64,000 nucleotides of DNA from Clostridium_AW sp040797845 (GTDB lineage: Bacteria; Bacillota; Clostridia; Clostridiales; Clostridiaceae). This document shows positions 45,228 to 54,496 of the stretch, in pieces (the first letter of the stretch is position 1; the number at the start of each line of letters is the position of its first letter). Position numbers and translations under genes: made by a program. Under the pieces are notes generated by a model. It had not been told where the DNA came from and made no database searches. It saw only the letters and a list, made by a program, of their open reading frames with translations. Where the stretch lies: positions 1 to 64,000 of the forward strand of contig JBFNFA010000013.1 in NCBI GenBank assembly GCA_040797845.1. The letters are read 5' to 3'.

Positions 45228-46268
45228 TTGTTTAAAAGCATAAAACTAGTATTTCAAATTGCTGCTGTGTTTATAGGTACCATTGTTGGAGCAGGACTTG
45301 CATCTGGTCAAGAAATAACTCAATTTTTTTCTACATATGGATATAAAAGCTTTATCGGTATATTTATATGCTGCATTATCTACATTCTATCAGGTTACAT
45401 AATCGTAGATTTAAGCATAAAATATAGGTTAAATTCTTATAATGAACTAATCCAACTTGTAAGTCCTGGTTTTTTAGGTAAAGTTACTGACTTTATAACC
45501 ACATTATTTTTAATAAGTGGATCTGCTATAATATTGGCGGGAAGTGGCGCCTTAATACATCAATACTTTAACTTAAACAAATGGGTGGGCATAATATTAA
45601 TGTCTATTATGGCAATATTTGTATTACTTAAAGACACTAAAGGACTTATACAAATAAATTCAATGATAGTGCCTTCTTTAACAATAGTAATAATAACTCT
45701 GTTTATACTTTATGTATTTTTCCACGACAACACAAGCTTTTCATATGTAAAAACTCTAACCACTCATAAGAAAAATTGGTTTTTTTCAAGTTTATTATAT
45801 TGTAGCTTTAATGTTTTATCTGCTTCCGGTGTAATGGTACCACTTGCGAAAGAAATTCCTAAAAAAAGATACATGTTTACCGGCATTATATTAGGAGCAA
45901 TCTGTTTAACTATATTATCATTAATAATTAATTTACTCTTAATGCTAAACATGCCCTATATATTTGAATATGAAATACCATTATTATATGTTGCCAATAG
46001 ATTTGGAAAAGTTCTTCAATTTCTATTGCTTACAATAATATGGTTTGAAATGTTTTCTACTGAAGTATCTAATATATATAGTGTTAGCAAAACATTAGAA
46101 CAAACTTTTAAAATTTCTTATAAAAAAGGATGTTTTTTAGTAATATGTATTGCTATTCCTCTTTCTCAAATTGGGTTTGTTAAGTTGATTACTTTTCTTT
46201 ACCCAGCCTTTGGTTTAATAAGTCTTATATTTTTAATTCAATGCTGCTTATTTTACTTAAAAAAATAA
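45228..46268 (+). CDS. YkvI-like membrane transporter family protein
   Basis: A 346-aa polytopic membrane protein with about ten helices and the N-terminal AAVFIGTIVGAGLASGQEITQFF, which is typical of the YkvI family in the APC/LeuT-type transporter superfamily. The substrate is unknown. The frame is open to 45168, but AGGAGGAG just before the TTG at 45228 sets the start (MFKSIKLVFQIAAV). It converges with the chemotaxis gene. Confidence 0.87.
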   Translation: MFKSIKLVFQIAAVFIGTIVGAGLASGQEITQFFSTYGYKSFIGIFICCIIYILSGYIIVDLSIKYRLNSYNELIQLVSPGFLGKVTDFITTLFLISGSAIILAGSGALIHQYFNLNKWVGIILMSIMAIFVLLKDTKGLIQINSMIVPSLTIVIITLFILYVFFHDNTSFSYVKTLTTHKKNWFFSSLLYCSFNVLSASGVMVPLAKEIPKKRYMFTGIILGAICLTILSLIINLLLMLNMPYIFEYEIPLLYVANRFGKVLQFLLLTIIWFEMFSTEVSNIYSVSKTLEQTFKISYKKGCFLVICIAIPLSQIGFVKLITFLYPAFGLISLIFLIQCCLFYLKK

Positions 46269-46293
46269 GGGTTCCATACTGGAACCCTTATTT
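46263..46293. terminator. Bidirectional terminator shared by convergent genes
   Basis: AAATAAGGGTTCCA (46263-46276) pairs with TGGAACCCTTATTT (46280-46293). The stem includes the stop codon regions of both flanking genes. Confidence 0.85.
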
Positions 46294-48091
46294 AAATTTT
46301 GTATTTGCTTAAATCCCCTTTAAATGATTCAGTAATATTTCTAAACTGATGAATAGTATCTACCAGCTTTTTAATTTCTCGTGTATAGTTTGCTACGCTA
46401 GCACTCACTTCTTCTGATGAAGCAGAGTTCTCCTGAGCAATAGCAGCTAAAGATTCTATATCTTGAAATATACTTTCTATGGTAAGTGCTTCTTTATTTA
46501 AATCATTTATAGTGTTTATCATGTCACCTGCTACTAATTGAACAGAAGTTGTAGCTTCGTAACTTATATCTCTTACATTTTCTAAACTTTTAGTTTCATT
46601 TTGTAATATATTATATTGATTTCCTATTTTATCTGACAATACCTTAGTTTCTTCTGCAAAAGTGACTAAGTTTGAATTAATTTCTTCAACAGCTATTTTT
46701 GTCTGTTCTGCAAGCTTCCTTACTTCCTCAGCAACAACGGCGAAGCCTCTTCCTTGCTCTCCTGCTCTTGCAGCTTCAATTGAAGCGTTTAATGCTAATA
46801 AATTTGTTTGTTCAGATATTTGAGATACTATTGATACTATATTTGTTATATCTTTAGCTTTATTCTCTAGCTCTAAACTCTTATTATTAACTTCTTTAAA
46901 TTTCTCTAGAGTATCTAAAATATTTTTGCTTGTATTGTTAACATTGTTATAACTATTACTAATTTTGTCCAATGCTTTTTCAAGCTCTCCTTTATTTATG
47001 TTTTCTCTACCTACAATTCCTCTTAAATTTTCAATATTATCGCTTAAAACAGATACAGCATGTTGTGTGCTCTCAGCTTGAGTAACCGCACAATTAGCTA
47101 CTTGTTCTACTACCCCTGCAATCTCTTCAGAGGTGTGACTCATAGAATCTGATATGGTGTTAATACTACCTCCAAAATTATTCATTTCATCGGTAACACC
47201 TTTGAATCCAACAAAATCTGCTTTAATAATACTCTTATATTCTTTTATAATCTTAAAGAAATCTTCAAAGAAATCTCCAGTTACTATATCCCCGTCTTCT
47301 AAATATTTATTTTCTTTTATCTTTTCTAGTTCATTTTTTATTAATTCCTTAGGCATCATGAGTAGCTGTGCTACTATGAAAGAAGCTATTGCAGCTATAA
47401 TCGATGATATACCTGCTTTAGTTATATCCTTTGTACCCATTATCAATATATTACTGATGAATGAAACTACAAATGTAAATAAGGCTATTTTTCCCCCAAT
47501 ATTTTTAATGAACCCTAATGAAAGAACTTTGTTAAGCTTATATGTTTTTTTATAGTAAATATCCTTCTCGAAAGTAAGTTTTAATTTTAAGGCAGAATCT
47601 GTTCTTTCAATTTCATCTACATTAATGTTTTCCTTAAAAAATCCCATACTACCATCTATTAATCCTAAAAAATAGTCAAACATACCTCTCTTTGAGGAAT
47701 AAGAAAAAATAGCTTGTCTATCTGATATAGGTTCAATTGTAACAATTGGAGGCTTAGCCCCTGGAAATTTTTTAGTCATAACAACATGCACATCGAATAA
47801 AGATTTAAAAAATGAATATAAATTTTCATGTTCAAAAAATGCTGGAAAATCATTATAGAAGGTTTTTATATTATCTTTACCTATCTCTCTCCATAACTTT
47901 TTTACATCTATGTTTTTATTCTTTGCAATATGTTGAATAACGTCTTTTACTTCTCTGTCTTCAACAGTTTCAATAGGAGTGAAAATCTTATTGTTATTCC
48001 ATCCAACAGATTCCATAGCTTTATTAACAGTTTCGTCATCGTAGAGCTTTCTGCAGGTTTTAAGCCATGTAGATACTATTGTGCCCTTCAT
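46292..48091 (-). CDS. H-NOX gas-sensing methyl-accepting chemotaxis protein
   Basis: A 599-aa chemoreceptor. Residues 1-185 form a heme-nitric oxide/oxygen-binding (H-NOX) domain with proximal heme ligand His102, Pro115 and the heme-propionate motif Y131-S133-R135 (YSSKR). The distal residues Trp9, Asn74 and Tyr140, which hold O2 in Thermoanaerobacter H-NOX, are all present. Two membrane helices (about 195-245) follow, then a cytoplasmic signalling domain (about 300-599) with the hairpin tip ISEQTNLLALNASIEAARAGEQGRGFAVVA. It should report O2 or NO to CheA. AAAGGAGG precedes the ATG. Confidence 0.95.
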   Translation of the reverse strand: MKGTIVSTWLKTCRKLYDDETVNKAMESVGWNNNKIFTPIETVEDREVKDVIQHIAKNKNIDVKKLWREIGKDNIKTFYNDFPAFFEHENLYSFFKSLFDVHVVMTKKFPGAKPPIVTIEPISDRQAIFSYSSKRGMFDYFLGLIDGSMGFFKENINVDEIERTDSALKLKLTFEKDIYYKKTYKLNKVLSLGFIKNIGGKIALFTFVVSFISNILIMGTKDITKAGISSIIAAIASFIVAQLLMMPKELIKNELEKIKENKYLEDGDIVTGDFFEDFFKIIKEYKSIIKADFVGFKGVTDEMNNFGGSINTISDSMSHTSEEIAGVVEQVANCAVTQAESTQHAVSVLSDNIENLRGIVGRENINKGELEKALDKISNSYNNVNNTSKNILDTLEKFKEVNNKSLELENKAKDITNIVSIVSQISEQTNLLALNASIEAARAGEQGRGFAVVAEEVRKLAEQTKIAVEEINSNLVTFAEETKVLSDKIGNQYNILQNETKSLENVRDISYEATTSVQLVAGDMINTINDLNKEALTIESIFQDIESLAAIAQENSASSEEVSASVANYTREIKKLVDTIHQFRNITESFKGDLSKYKI

Positions 48092-48259
48092 ATTGTATTT
48101 CCTCCTTTAATTATAACCTTGTACTAAATTTTACTAAATATAATAATAAATAAATTATACCTCATAAACTATATTATTACAAAATATATAAAAGTTATAT
48201 TTTCTTAATTCATTAAATATTTTAAAGTATAGTATATTATATATGTGGAGGTTGTTTAT

Positions 48260-50038
48260 ATGAAAAAATTTATAACCACAGTTATGTTTCTTGTTGTTAT
48301 ACTTCTAACTATAGTATTTTTTCCTAGAACTAAAGAGCATGCTGTAGTTGTTACTTCTAACGATAATTATTCCGAAATATATGTAGCTGAAAAATTATAC
48401 AAAGTTAAATTTGATAAAAAATACCCTGTAGGAACAGTAATAAACTACAATTACAATTTTTTTAAAGCCTTTAATGTAAAAGTTTTATCTCCTATAGAGG
48501 AAAGGGTAATGAAAGTAAATAATGATATCTATGATTTAGAATTATCTGGAGAACTAAAAGCTGACGTTTCAATTAATTTTTATTATTTAGATGAAAATAA
48601 TAATATTTATCCTATGTCAAAGAAAAAAATACTTATAGGAAAAGAAAATATAAAGACATATTTAAATAAAAAAAATAATATAAAGACTTTTATTATTACC
48701 CCCTATGATCTATCTAGTATGAGGGTCGGAATTTCTACTACAGACTTTAATTCCTTAGAACATAAAGAGATTAATTTAACATGTTTAGAGGATGTCGACT
48801 TATTTAATCTGAAAGAGAAATATAAAAAAACTATTCCTAAAAACACAAAAATTAAAATATCAGCTTTAAATGACAAAATAGAATTTAACATAGATGATCA
48901 AATAAAAGTTTTTTCCACTAGAACATATTTGAAGGGTAATAATATTAAAATTGATAATATCACCAGAGGTATACCTAAGTTTACACCTAGCTACTCTGGC
49001 ACCTTAGAATTTACTAATAATAAAAATGGCTTATATATGATAAATGAAGTAGATATGGAAGAATACTTATCCAAAGTTGTTCCCTCAGAAATGCCTTCAA
49101 GTGGAGGGTTAGAAGCTTTAAAATGTCAAGCAATAGCAGCTAGAACCTATGCATTATCCGATATGCTTCAAAATAGATTTGCACATTTAGGTTTTTATGT
49201 AGACGATAGTACCCAAAGCCAAGTTTATAATAATATGGAAACTAACGAATTAGCTAGTAGAGCAGTATTAGATACTAAAGGACTAATAATGACTTCTAAC
49301 AATGAACCTATAGATGCCAAATATTACTCCAGTTCTGCTGGAGTTGCTACAGCATACGAAGATGTATGGTTCAATGCGGATTGGTCTAGTGAAAATAAAA
49401 ACTACTACTATAAAGGTTCCTATATCGATGATAAGTCGCTCCCTAATAATGAAAGTGAATGGTTGAGCTTTTATAAAAATAAGGATTTAAAGGCTATAGA
49501 CAGTGAATCCCCTTACTTTAGATGGTGTGCTCACTTTTCAAAAAATGCTTTAGAAAACAGCTTAAAAAAATCCCTGAAGATAATACATGAAAGAAGACCT
49601 GATTTTATTGAAATATTACAAAACAATACAAAGATTAATACTCTCCCTGAATTAGGCGATATAAAAGATATTAAAGTATTAAAAAGAAGTGAGTTTGGGA
49701 ATATCATGGAAATTTCTTTTTTGTTTAGCAATGCTACAGTAAATGTTAAAGGTGATTACAATATAAGAAGCGCCATAAGATGCAATAAAGACTTTTCCGG
49801 GGAAATAATTCCCATAGTAAGGCATAAAAAAGACCCTTTAATTAATAATAATTTTTTGCCTTCCTCTTTCTTTGCCATGGAAAAAAGCTCTGAAGGGTTT
49901 ACAATATATGGTGGTGGATATGGTCATGGTGTAGGTATGACTCAAAATGGAGCTATTGAGATGTCTAAAAAAGGCTCCAGCTACGAGGAAATATTAGGTA
50001 CTTTCTATAAAGATGTAAAGATTGAAAAAATATATTAA
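48260..50038 (+). CDS. SpoIID/LytB domain protein
   Basis: A 592-aa exported protein with an N-terminal membrane anchor (about 3-20), a long beta-rich stalk (about 30-260) and a SpoIID/LytB lytic transglycosylase-like domain (about 265-590: EEYLSKVVPSEMPSSGGLEALKCQAIAARTYAL, and near the end GGYGHGVGMTQNGA). SpoIID cleaves denuded glycan strands during engulfment; this long form may be a vegetative or amidase-enhancer paralogue. The ATG at 48260 follows TGGAGG; an upstream GTG lies in the site itself. Confidence 0.9.
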   Translation: MKKFITTVMFLVVILLTIVFFPRTKEHAVVVTSNDNYSEIYVAEKLYKVKFDKKYPVGTVINYNYNFFKAFNVKVLSPIEERVMKVNNDIYDLELSGELKADVSINFYYLDENNNIYPMSKKKILIGKENIKTYLNKKNNIKTFIITPYDLSSMRVGISTTDFNSLEHKEINLTCLEDVDLFNLKEKYKKTIPKNTKIKISALNDKIEFNIDDQIKVFSTRTYLKGNNIKIDNITRGIPKFTPSYSGTLEFTNNKNGLYMINEVDMEEYLSKVVPSEMPSSGGLEALKCQAIAARTYALSDMLQNRFAHLGFYVDDSTQSQVYNNMETNELASRAVLDTKGLIMTSNNEPIDAKYYSSSAGVATAYEDVWFNADWSSENKNYYYKGSYIDDKSLPNNESEWLSFYKNKDLKAIDSESPYFRWCAHFSKNALENSLKKSLKIIHERRPDFIEILQNNTKINTLPELGDIKDIKVLKRSEFGNIMEISFLFSNATVNVKGDYNIRSAIRCNKDFSGEIIPIVRHKKDPLINNNFLPSSFFAMEKSSEGFTIYGGGYGHGVGMTQNGAIEMSKKGSSYEEILGTFYKDVKIEKIY

Positions 50039-50059
50039 AATTGATTTGTTGTACCAAAT

Positions 50060-50127
50060 AAAGAGCTAAGCACATAGTAAAGCCGCTCCAATAAAAAGTC
50101 GCTTTTTCACTATACACTTAGCTCTTT
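50060..50127 (+). terminator. Long hairpin downstream of the SpoIID-like gene
   Basis: AAAGAGCTAAG pairs with CTTAGCTCTTT with a further imperfect inner stem (ATAGTAAAGC with GCTTTTTCACTAT). It probably terminates the SpoIID-like transcript. Confidence 0.6.
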
Positions 50128-50190
50128 TATGTTTTACAAATATGTTTTCAAATATTGATTATATGCATTATGTAATTTTTGTTTTTAGTA

Positions 50191-50856
50191 CTATAAATTT
50201 ATTTCCAATCTTATAAGTCTGGCAATGACCTTTAAGCTTTTAACATCTACAGTATCTGCTCTAACACTGTTAGGATTGCTAATTAGAAGAACTTTACTGT
50301 TATCCAATTTCTTGATTTGTCTAATTTTTCTTTCACCTGCATTTTCAATTAAACAAATAGAATTATTTGTTATTTCTTGAGTAGAAACTGCAAGAGCTAA
50401 ATCCTCTTTACAAATTCTAAATCCCATCATCTCATCATCTTCAATTTTTATATAAAAAACTTTATCCTGAGCATATCCTTCTATTTTATTTCCCACTATA
50501 GGTAACTGCTTTGACCCTAATGTTTTATTTAATGCATATTCATATATAGGTATATTTTTTAATACTGAACCAAAGGCTTCATTCCATATTTCATTTACCT
50601 TTTCTTTCTTAGGTTCATAATTTAATTTTTTCTCTTCTTTTTGAAATACTTCCTCTTCAAAAGACATAGTGATATCATTTAAATCCTTACCCAAAACTTT
50701 TCCTATTCTATCTATTAAGTTTTGGTTAATTACTTTTCTACCTAATTCTACCTCGTTTATAAAATTTTCTGAAACACCAAGTTTTTTTCCTAGCTGTTTT
50801 TGAGATAGCCCCACTTCACTTCTTAACTGTCTTATTTTTTCTCCTACTCTGCTCAT
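50191..50856 (-). CDS. XRE regulator with degenerate S24/LexA-like domain
   Basis: A 221-aa regulator with an N-terminal XRE helix-turn-helix (about 5-58, KIRQLRSEVGLSQKQLGKKLGVSENFINEVELGRK), a charged linker and a C-terminal half whose pattern (IEDDEMMGFRICKEDLALAV then GERKIRQIKKL) follows the peptidase S24/LexA fold. The expected catalytic Ser is replaced by Glu, and the Lys position looks like Arg, so autocleavage is unlikely. It starts two bases after the DUF3783 gene, so they form an operon. Confidence 0.85.
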   Translation of the reverse strand: MSRVGEKIRQLRSEVGLSQKQLGKKLGVSENFINEVELGRKVINQNLIDRIGKVLGKDLNDITMSFEEEVFQKEEKKLNYEPKKEKVNEIWNEAFGSVLKNIPIYEYALNKTLGSKQLPIVGNKIEGYAQDKVFYIKIEDDEMMGFRICKEDLALAVSTQEITNNSICLIENAGERKIRQIKKLDNSKVLLISNPNSVRADTVDVKSLKVIARLIRLEINL

Positions 50857-50858
50857 AA

Positions 50859-51236
50859 TTAAACACCTCGTTTTTTAAACCATTCTCTTTCTTCAATTAA
50901 ATGTTCTAATAGATCTTTAAATGTCCACTCAATAGAAGTAGGGGTAACTACTGCAAGAATGGGTGACGGACTAAATACTCCCCTTACAGAACTTATCGCC
51001 CCATCTAGCTCTATATCACTTAGATTATTAAAAAGTATTACTTTTTCCTCTGGTAAATTTCCAACATTAAATATTTCTAATTTCAATCCATTTACAATAT
51101 CATTAATAGTCATGTTGCACATCTTTTTTTCTATTACCTTGTATGATGGAAGTTTCTTCATGTTAACCAAATTCTCCAAAATTCTTTTTTCTTCCTCTGT
51201 AAATCCATATATTAATATAGTTTTATTATTTTCCAT
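50859..51236 (-). CDS. DUF3783-like protein
   Basis: A 125-aa alpha/beta protein (ILIYGFTEEEKRILENLV, KVILFNNLSDIELDGAISSVRG, PILAVVTPTSIEWTFKDLLEHLIEEREWFKKR) that I recognise as DUF3783-like; its function is unknown. The frame is open to 51272, but AAAGGAGTGA lies just upstream of the ATG at 51236, which is taken as the start. It precedes the XRE gene by two bases, so joint regulation is likely. Confidence 0.82.
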   Translation of the reverse strand: MENNKTILIYGFTEEEKRILENLVNMKKLPSYKVIEKKMCNMTINDIVNGLKLEIFNVGNLPEEKVILFNNLSDIELDGAISSVRGVFSPSPILAVVTPTSIEWTFKDLLEHLIEEREWFKKRGV

Positions 51237-51379
51237 TGTATAGTCACTCCTTTCCATTTCATTTATTGCCATTTACCCTTTAATTATACAGCATTTAATA
51301 ACAAAGTGTATACATTAAGATAACTTAAATATTATGTAATTTTTTCACATTTTTTGCCTATATCAGCTCTACTTTCTTA

Positions 51380-51407
51380 TTGACAAACAAACATATATAA
51401 TTATAAA
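51380..51407 (+). promoter_or_regulatory. Promoter of the glutamine synthetase gene
   Basis: TTGACA (51380-51385), 16-base spacer and TATAAA (51402-51407), about 50 bases before the ATG. I found no glutamine riboswitch-like or GlnR-like motif with confidence. Confidence 0.6.
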
Positions 51408-51457
51408 ATCAAAAATATAAAATTCTATGCTAAACTTTCGTTTGAGGGAGGTAAAAT

Positions 51458-53356
51458 ATGTTAAAAGACTTAATTTATGTAATACACAAAGATGATCACT
51501 CTAAAGAAGCTCTCCGTTCAATATTCAACTCAAACCCTGAAATTAAATTTGTTTCTTTTGTAGGTGTAGATTTAGCTGGAAATGACACAGATGAAAAAAT
51601 ACCTGTATCAATTTTTATGGAAGATATAGACACCTTTTTAAAAGGTTCTGTTCAAACTGACGGTTCCTCAGTATCCTTCCCAGGAATTGCATCTTTAAAC
51701 AATGGAAAAATCGACATGATTGCTGACTTAGATGTTAATTGGTTTGTTGATCATAACTACGAGCATATAGATTTAGAAACTGGTAAACCTATCGGTACTC
51801 TTCGCATCCCTTGCTATCTTTATCATGATAATAAGCCTATAGATTCAAGATATATACTAAAAAACTCCATTGAATTCTTTAAATCTTCTCTAATGGACTT
51901 ATTTAAAGCTTACCCTGACACACTATCATCATTCGGAATTAATTATAATGATATTGACTATATTGATGTTACCTCTGCTACTGAATTAGAGTTTTGGGTT
52001 AAAACTCCTAATGATAAAGCAGAAATAGAGGAATTATCCACTTCTCAAGTTCTTCATGAGCAGTATTGGACTAGAACGAAAGGTATTGTTCGAACTTCGT
52101 TAGAGCAGTCTCTTATGATATTAGAATCTTATGGACTTTGTCCAGAAATGGGCCATAAAGAAGTAGGAGGGGTAAAAGCCAAACTTGATGATACAGGACA
52201 TCTTACTCATATTATGGAGCAGTTAGAAATTGATTGGAAATACTCAAGTCCACTTCAATGTGCTGATAATGAGCTTCTTGCAAGAACTATGATAAAAGAA
52301 ACCTTTAGAAAAAATGGTCTTGATGTTACCTTTCTAGCTAAGCCTGTAGATGGGGTGGCAGGTAGTGGTAAGCATGTTCATATTGGCATTGCTCTTAAAT
52401 TAAAGAATGGAAAAAAGATTAATTTATTTTCAACCGATGAAAAACACTTTTTGAGTAGCCTTGGATATTCTGCACTTATGGGAATATTGAAAAATTATGA
52501 AGTAATTAATCCTTTTATATCTTCTACAAATGATTCCTTAAGAAGATTACAACCTGGATTTGAGGCCCCTATTTGTATAGTTACTTCTATTGGTCACTCA
52601 GTTGAAGTTCCTTCTAGAAATAGAACTGTACTCGTAGGTGTAGTTAGAGATTTACAGAACTCTTTAGCTACAAGGTTTGAATTAAGATCCCCAAATCCTC
52701 ATACAAATACTTATTTGGCTATAGCAACCCTTTATTTAACTATGTTAGATGGAATAAAATACGCTATAGAAAATGACAAATCCCAGGATGATTTATTAAT
52801 GGAATTATCTAAAAATCCTGGTGCTGAAGCTCCATATTTAGAAAAAGAAAGAGCATATAGATCCGAAGAAGATGTATTTGAAGATTTTACAGTAGAAGAA
52901 AGGGAAAAATATTTTGGGAAAGCTCCTGCGACTGTATATGAAAACTTAATAGCTTTTAGTAAATATCCTGAAAAATTAAAAGCGCTCCAAGCTGGAAATA
53001 TATTTAGTGATAAAATAATAAATAGTTTTAGATTAGCCGCTATAAATAGATGGATCACTGAAATTTCTCATAGACTTATAAATAACTATACAGAAGAGAT
53101 TAGAAGCTGTAAATTGATACATTCAAAAGACTCTGCTTCAGATTTAGATATGTCAAACTGGATGAAAATTAACGAATTGAGACAATATATAATGAAAGAT
53201 ACTCATAATCACAAAAGTTTATTTTCAAGAATTAGAGAAGCCGCAGATAATAATAATTATGAGGAACTTTCAGATCTACAAAAAGAGCTTGATTTAGAAA
53301 TAGCTAATCTCAGAAGATACTATGCTTGTTATAAAAAGAATATATTAGATATATAA
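51458..53356 (+). CDS. glnA: Glutamine synthetase, atypical long form
   Basis: ATP-dependent synthesis of glutamine from glutamate and ammonia. The GS core is visible: a Glu-containing strand (SATELEFWV near 170), the ATP/metal loop GSGKHVHIGIAL (about 305-316) and RFELRSPNPHTNTYLAIATLYL (about 407-428). At 632 aa it is much longer than typical GSI (about 440-470) and shorter than GSIII (about 700), with extra sequence at the C-terminus (about 460-632, helical and charged). TGAGGGAGG precedes the ATG. It may have a regulatory or divergent substrate role. Confidence 0.85.
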   Translation: MLKDLIYVIHKDDHSKEALRSIFNSNPEIKFVSFVGVDLAGNDTDEKIPVSIFMEDIDTFLKGSVQTDGSSVSFPGIASLNNGKIDMIADLDVNWFVDHNYEHIDLETGKPIGTLRIPCYLYHDNKPIDSRYILKNSIEFFKSSLMDLFKAYPDTLSSFGINYNDIDYIDVTSATELEFWVKTPNDKAEIEELSTSQVLHEQYWTRTKGIVRTSLEQSLMILESYGLCPEMGHKEVGGVKAKLDDTGHLTHIMEQLEIDWKYSSPLQCADNELLARTMIKETFRKNGLDVTFLAKPVDGVAGSGKHVHIGIALKLKNGKKINLFSTDEKHFLSSLGYSALMGILKNYEVINPFISSTNDSLRRLQPGFEAPICIVTSIGHSVEVPSRNRTVLVGVVRDLQNSLATRFELRSPNPHTNTYLAIATLYLTMLDGIKYAIENDKSQDDLLMELSKNPGAEAPYLEKERAYRSEEDVFEDFTVEEREKYFGKAPATVYENLIAFSKYPEKLKALQAGNIFSDKIINSFRLAAINRWITEISHRLINNYTEEIRSCKLIHSKDSASDLDMSNWMKINELRQYIMKDTHNHKSLFSRIREAADNNNYEELSDLQKELDLEIANLRRYYACYKKNILDI

Positions 53357-53360
53357 ACTT

Positions 53361-53395
53361 AACCCTAGGTATATTAGTTTTACATACCTAGGGTT
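53361..53395 (+). terminator. Terminator downstream of glutamine synthetase
   Basis: AACCCTAGGTAT (53361-53372) pairs with ATACCTAGGGTT (53384-53395), followed by TTAATTTT. It also separates the convergent 2H phosphoesterase gene. Confidence 0.8.
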
Positions 53396-53443
53396 TTAAT
53401 TTTAATTATCTATTTATTTAAACTTATAATATAAATTCATCTA

Positions 53444-53992
53444 TTAAAAATCTCTTAAAGGAAATGACTTTACTACCATCTCTTTTCTGTTATTAATAGG
53501 CTTCCATAATTCTATTCTTTCTATAGTAGCTGTTCTTTTTACATTTTTCCCTTTTGTCATTTCACATGCATTTAAATACTCTCTACTATTCCACTCTCTT
53601 TGAGCATAATTTGTATTTGCTAAAGATATATGTAAATCCCAGTTATCTATATTATCTCTTACTTTAAAATTACTTAACTTTAAAGTATCATTAATTTTCC
53701 TAGCTAATCTTGATATGTATCCTTTATTTTGCAATTTAAGGTTTACAGATTTATATGGTGGATCAAAACATATTGCTCCATCTATCATTACCTTAAATTT
53801 CTTGTATGGATTTATTATGTTATTTACTATTCTGCTTAATTCCTCTATATCGGGATCATCTATAATCTCTAATGTTATATGTAGCATAGGCATATTTTTA
53901 TATAATTTATATTTTCTACATATACTTCTTTGAATCCCTTCCATGTATTTATAAGATTCTTCATCAAATAAAGCTACTAAATAATACTTCAT
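53444..53992 (-). CDS. 2H phosphoesterase, 2'-5' RNA ligase-like
   Basis: A 182-aa protein with both signature motifs of the 2H superfamily, HITL (about 38-41) and HISL (about 121-124), whose histidines form the active site. Members include LigT RNA ligases and cyclic phosphodiesterases acting on 2',3'-cyclic nucleotides or RNA ends; the exact substrate is not predictable. TTGGGGGA precedes the ATG. Confidence 0.88.
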   Translation of the reverse strand: MKYYLVALFDEESYKYMEGIQRSICRKYKLYKNMPMLHITLEIIDDPDIEELSRIVNNIINPYKKFKVMIDGAICFDPPYKSVNLKLQNKGYISRLARKINDTLKLSNFKVRDNIDNWDLHISLANTNYAQREWNSREYLNACEMTKGKNVKRTATIERIELWKPINNRKEMVVKSFPLRDF

Positions 53993-54124
53993 TTTTATCC
54001 CCCAATTTCAATAACATATTTTATTTTCATATTAAAGCATATTATTATATGCATAATTTAATTACACAAAGAAATAATAATAATAGTTTAGCTAAATTAA
54101 CATTTTATGGGAGGGACTTTAAAT

Positions 54125-54283
54125 ATGAAACATAATAATAGTATAGCATGTACAGTTAATGAGTGCAAATTTCATTATAAAGAAGATAATTATTGTACTT
54201 TAGATCAAATTAAAGTTTCAAAACATGAACCTGTAGCAACCACTATTAAATGCACCGATTGTTCTAGTTTTAAAAAAGATTAA
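54125..54283 (+). CDS. DUF1540 small cysteine-rich protein
   Basis: A 52-aa protein, too short for many gene finders, with four cysteines (C9, C14, C24 and the C43-x-x-C46 pair make five in all) in the DUF1540 pattern ACTVNECKFH...YCTL...IKCTDCSSF. Such proteins are common in clostridia and may bind metal; the function is unknown. The ribosome site GGGAGGG and a strong terminator right after support a real gene. Confidence 0.85.
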   Translation: MKHNNSIACTVNECKFHYKEDNYCTLDQIKVSKHEPVATTIKCTDCSSFKKD

Positions 54284-54289
54284 AAAGAA

Positions 54290-54344
54290 AAATATATCAA
54301 AAAGTCCAAAGGATAAAATTACCTTTGGACTTTTTGATATATTT
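54290..54344 (+). terminator. Terminator of the DUF1540 gene
   Basis: A 23-bp nearly perfect stem (54290-54312 with 54322-54344), T-rich at the end. Confidence 0.85.
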
Positions 54345-54496
54345 CTCTTTTAGCTATTCACATTTTTAATTTTAGTGTTAAAATAATATGGAATTATGAT
54401 ATAATATACTTTGTAGTAAAATGAGTATAAGTTTACGCATGTAAGTTCAATATATAGATAGATTAACAAATTTATAGATAAGGATGGATGCGGGGA

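Noticed and set aside
47154..47555. 133-codon plus-strand frame inside the H-NOX chemoreceptor gene
   Set aside because: Antisense to a well-supported gene; no Shine-Dalgarno and no plausible protein features beyond the hydrophobic mirror of the membrane segment.
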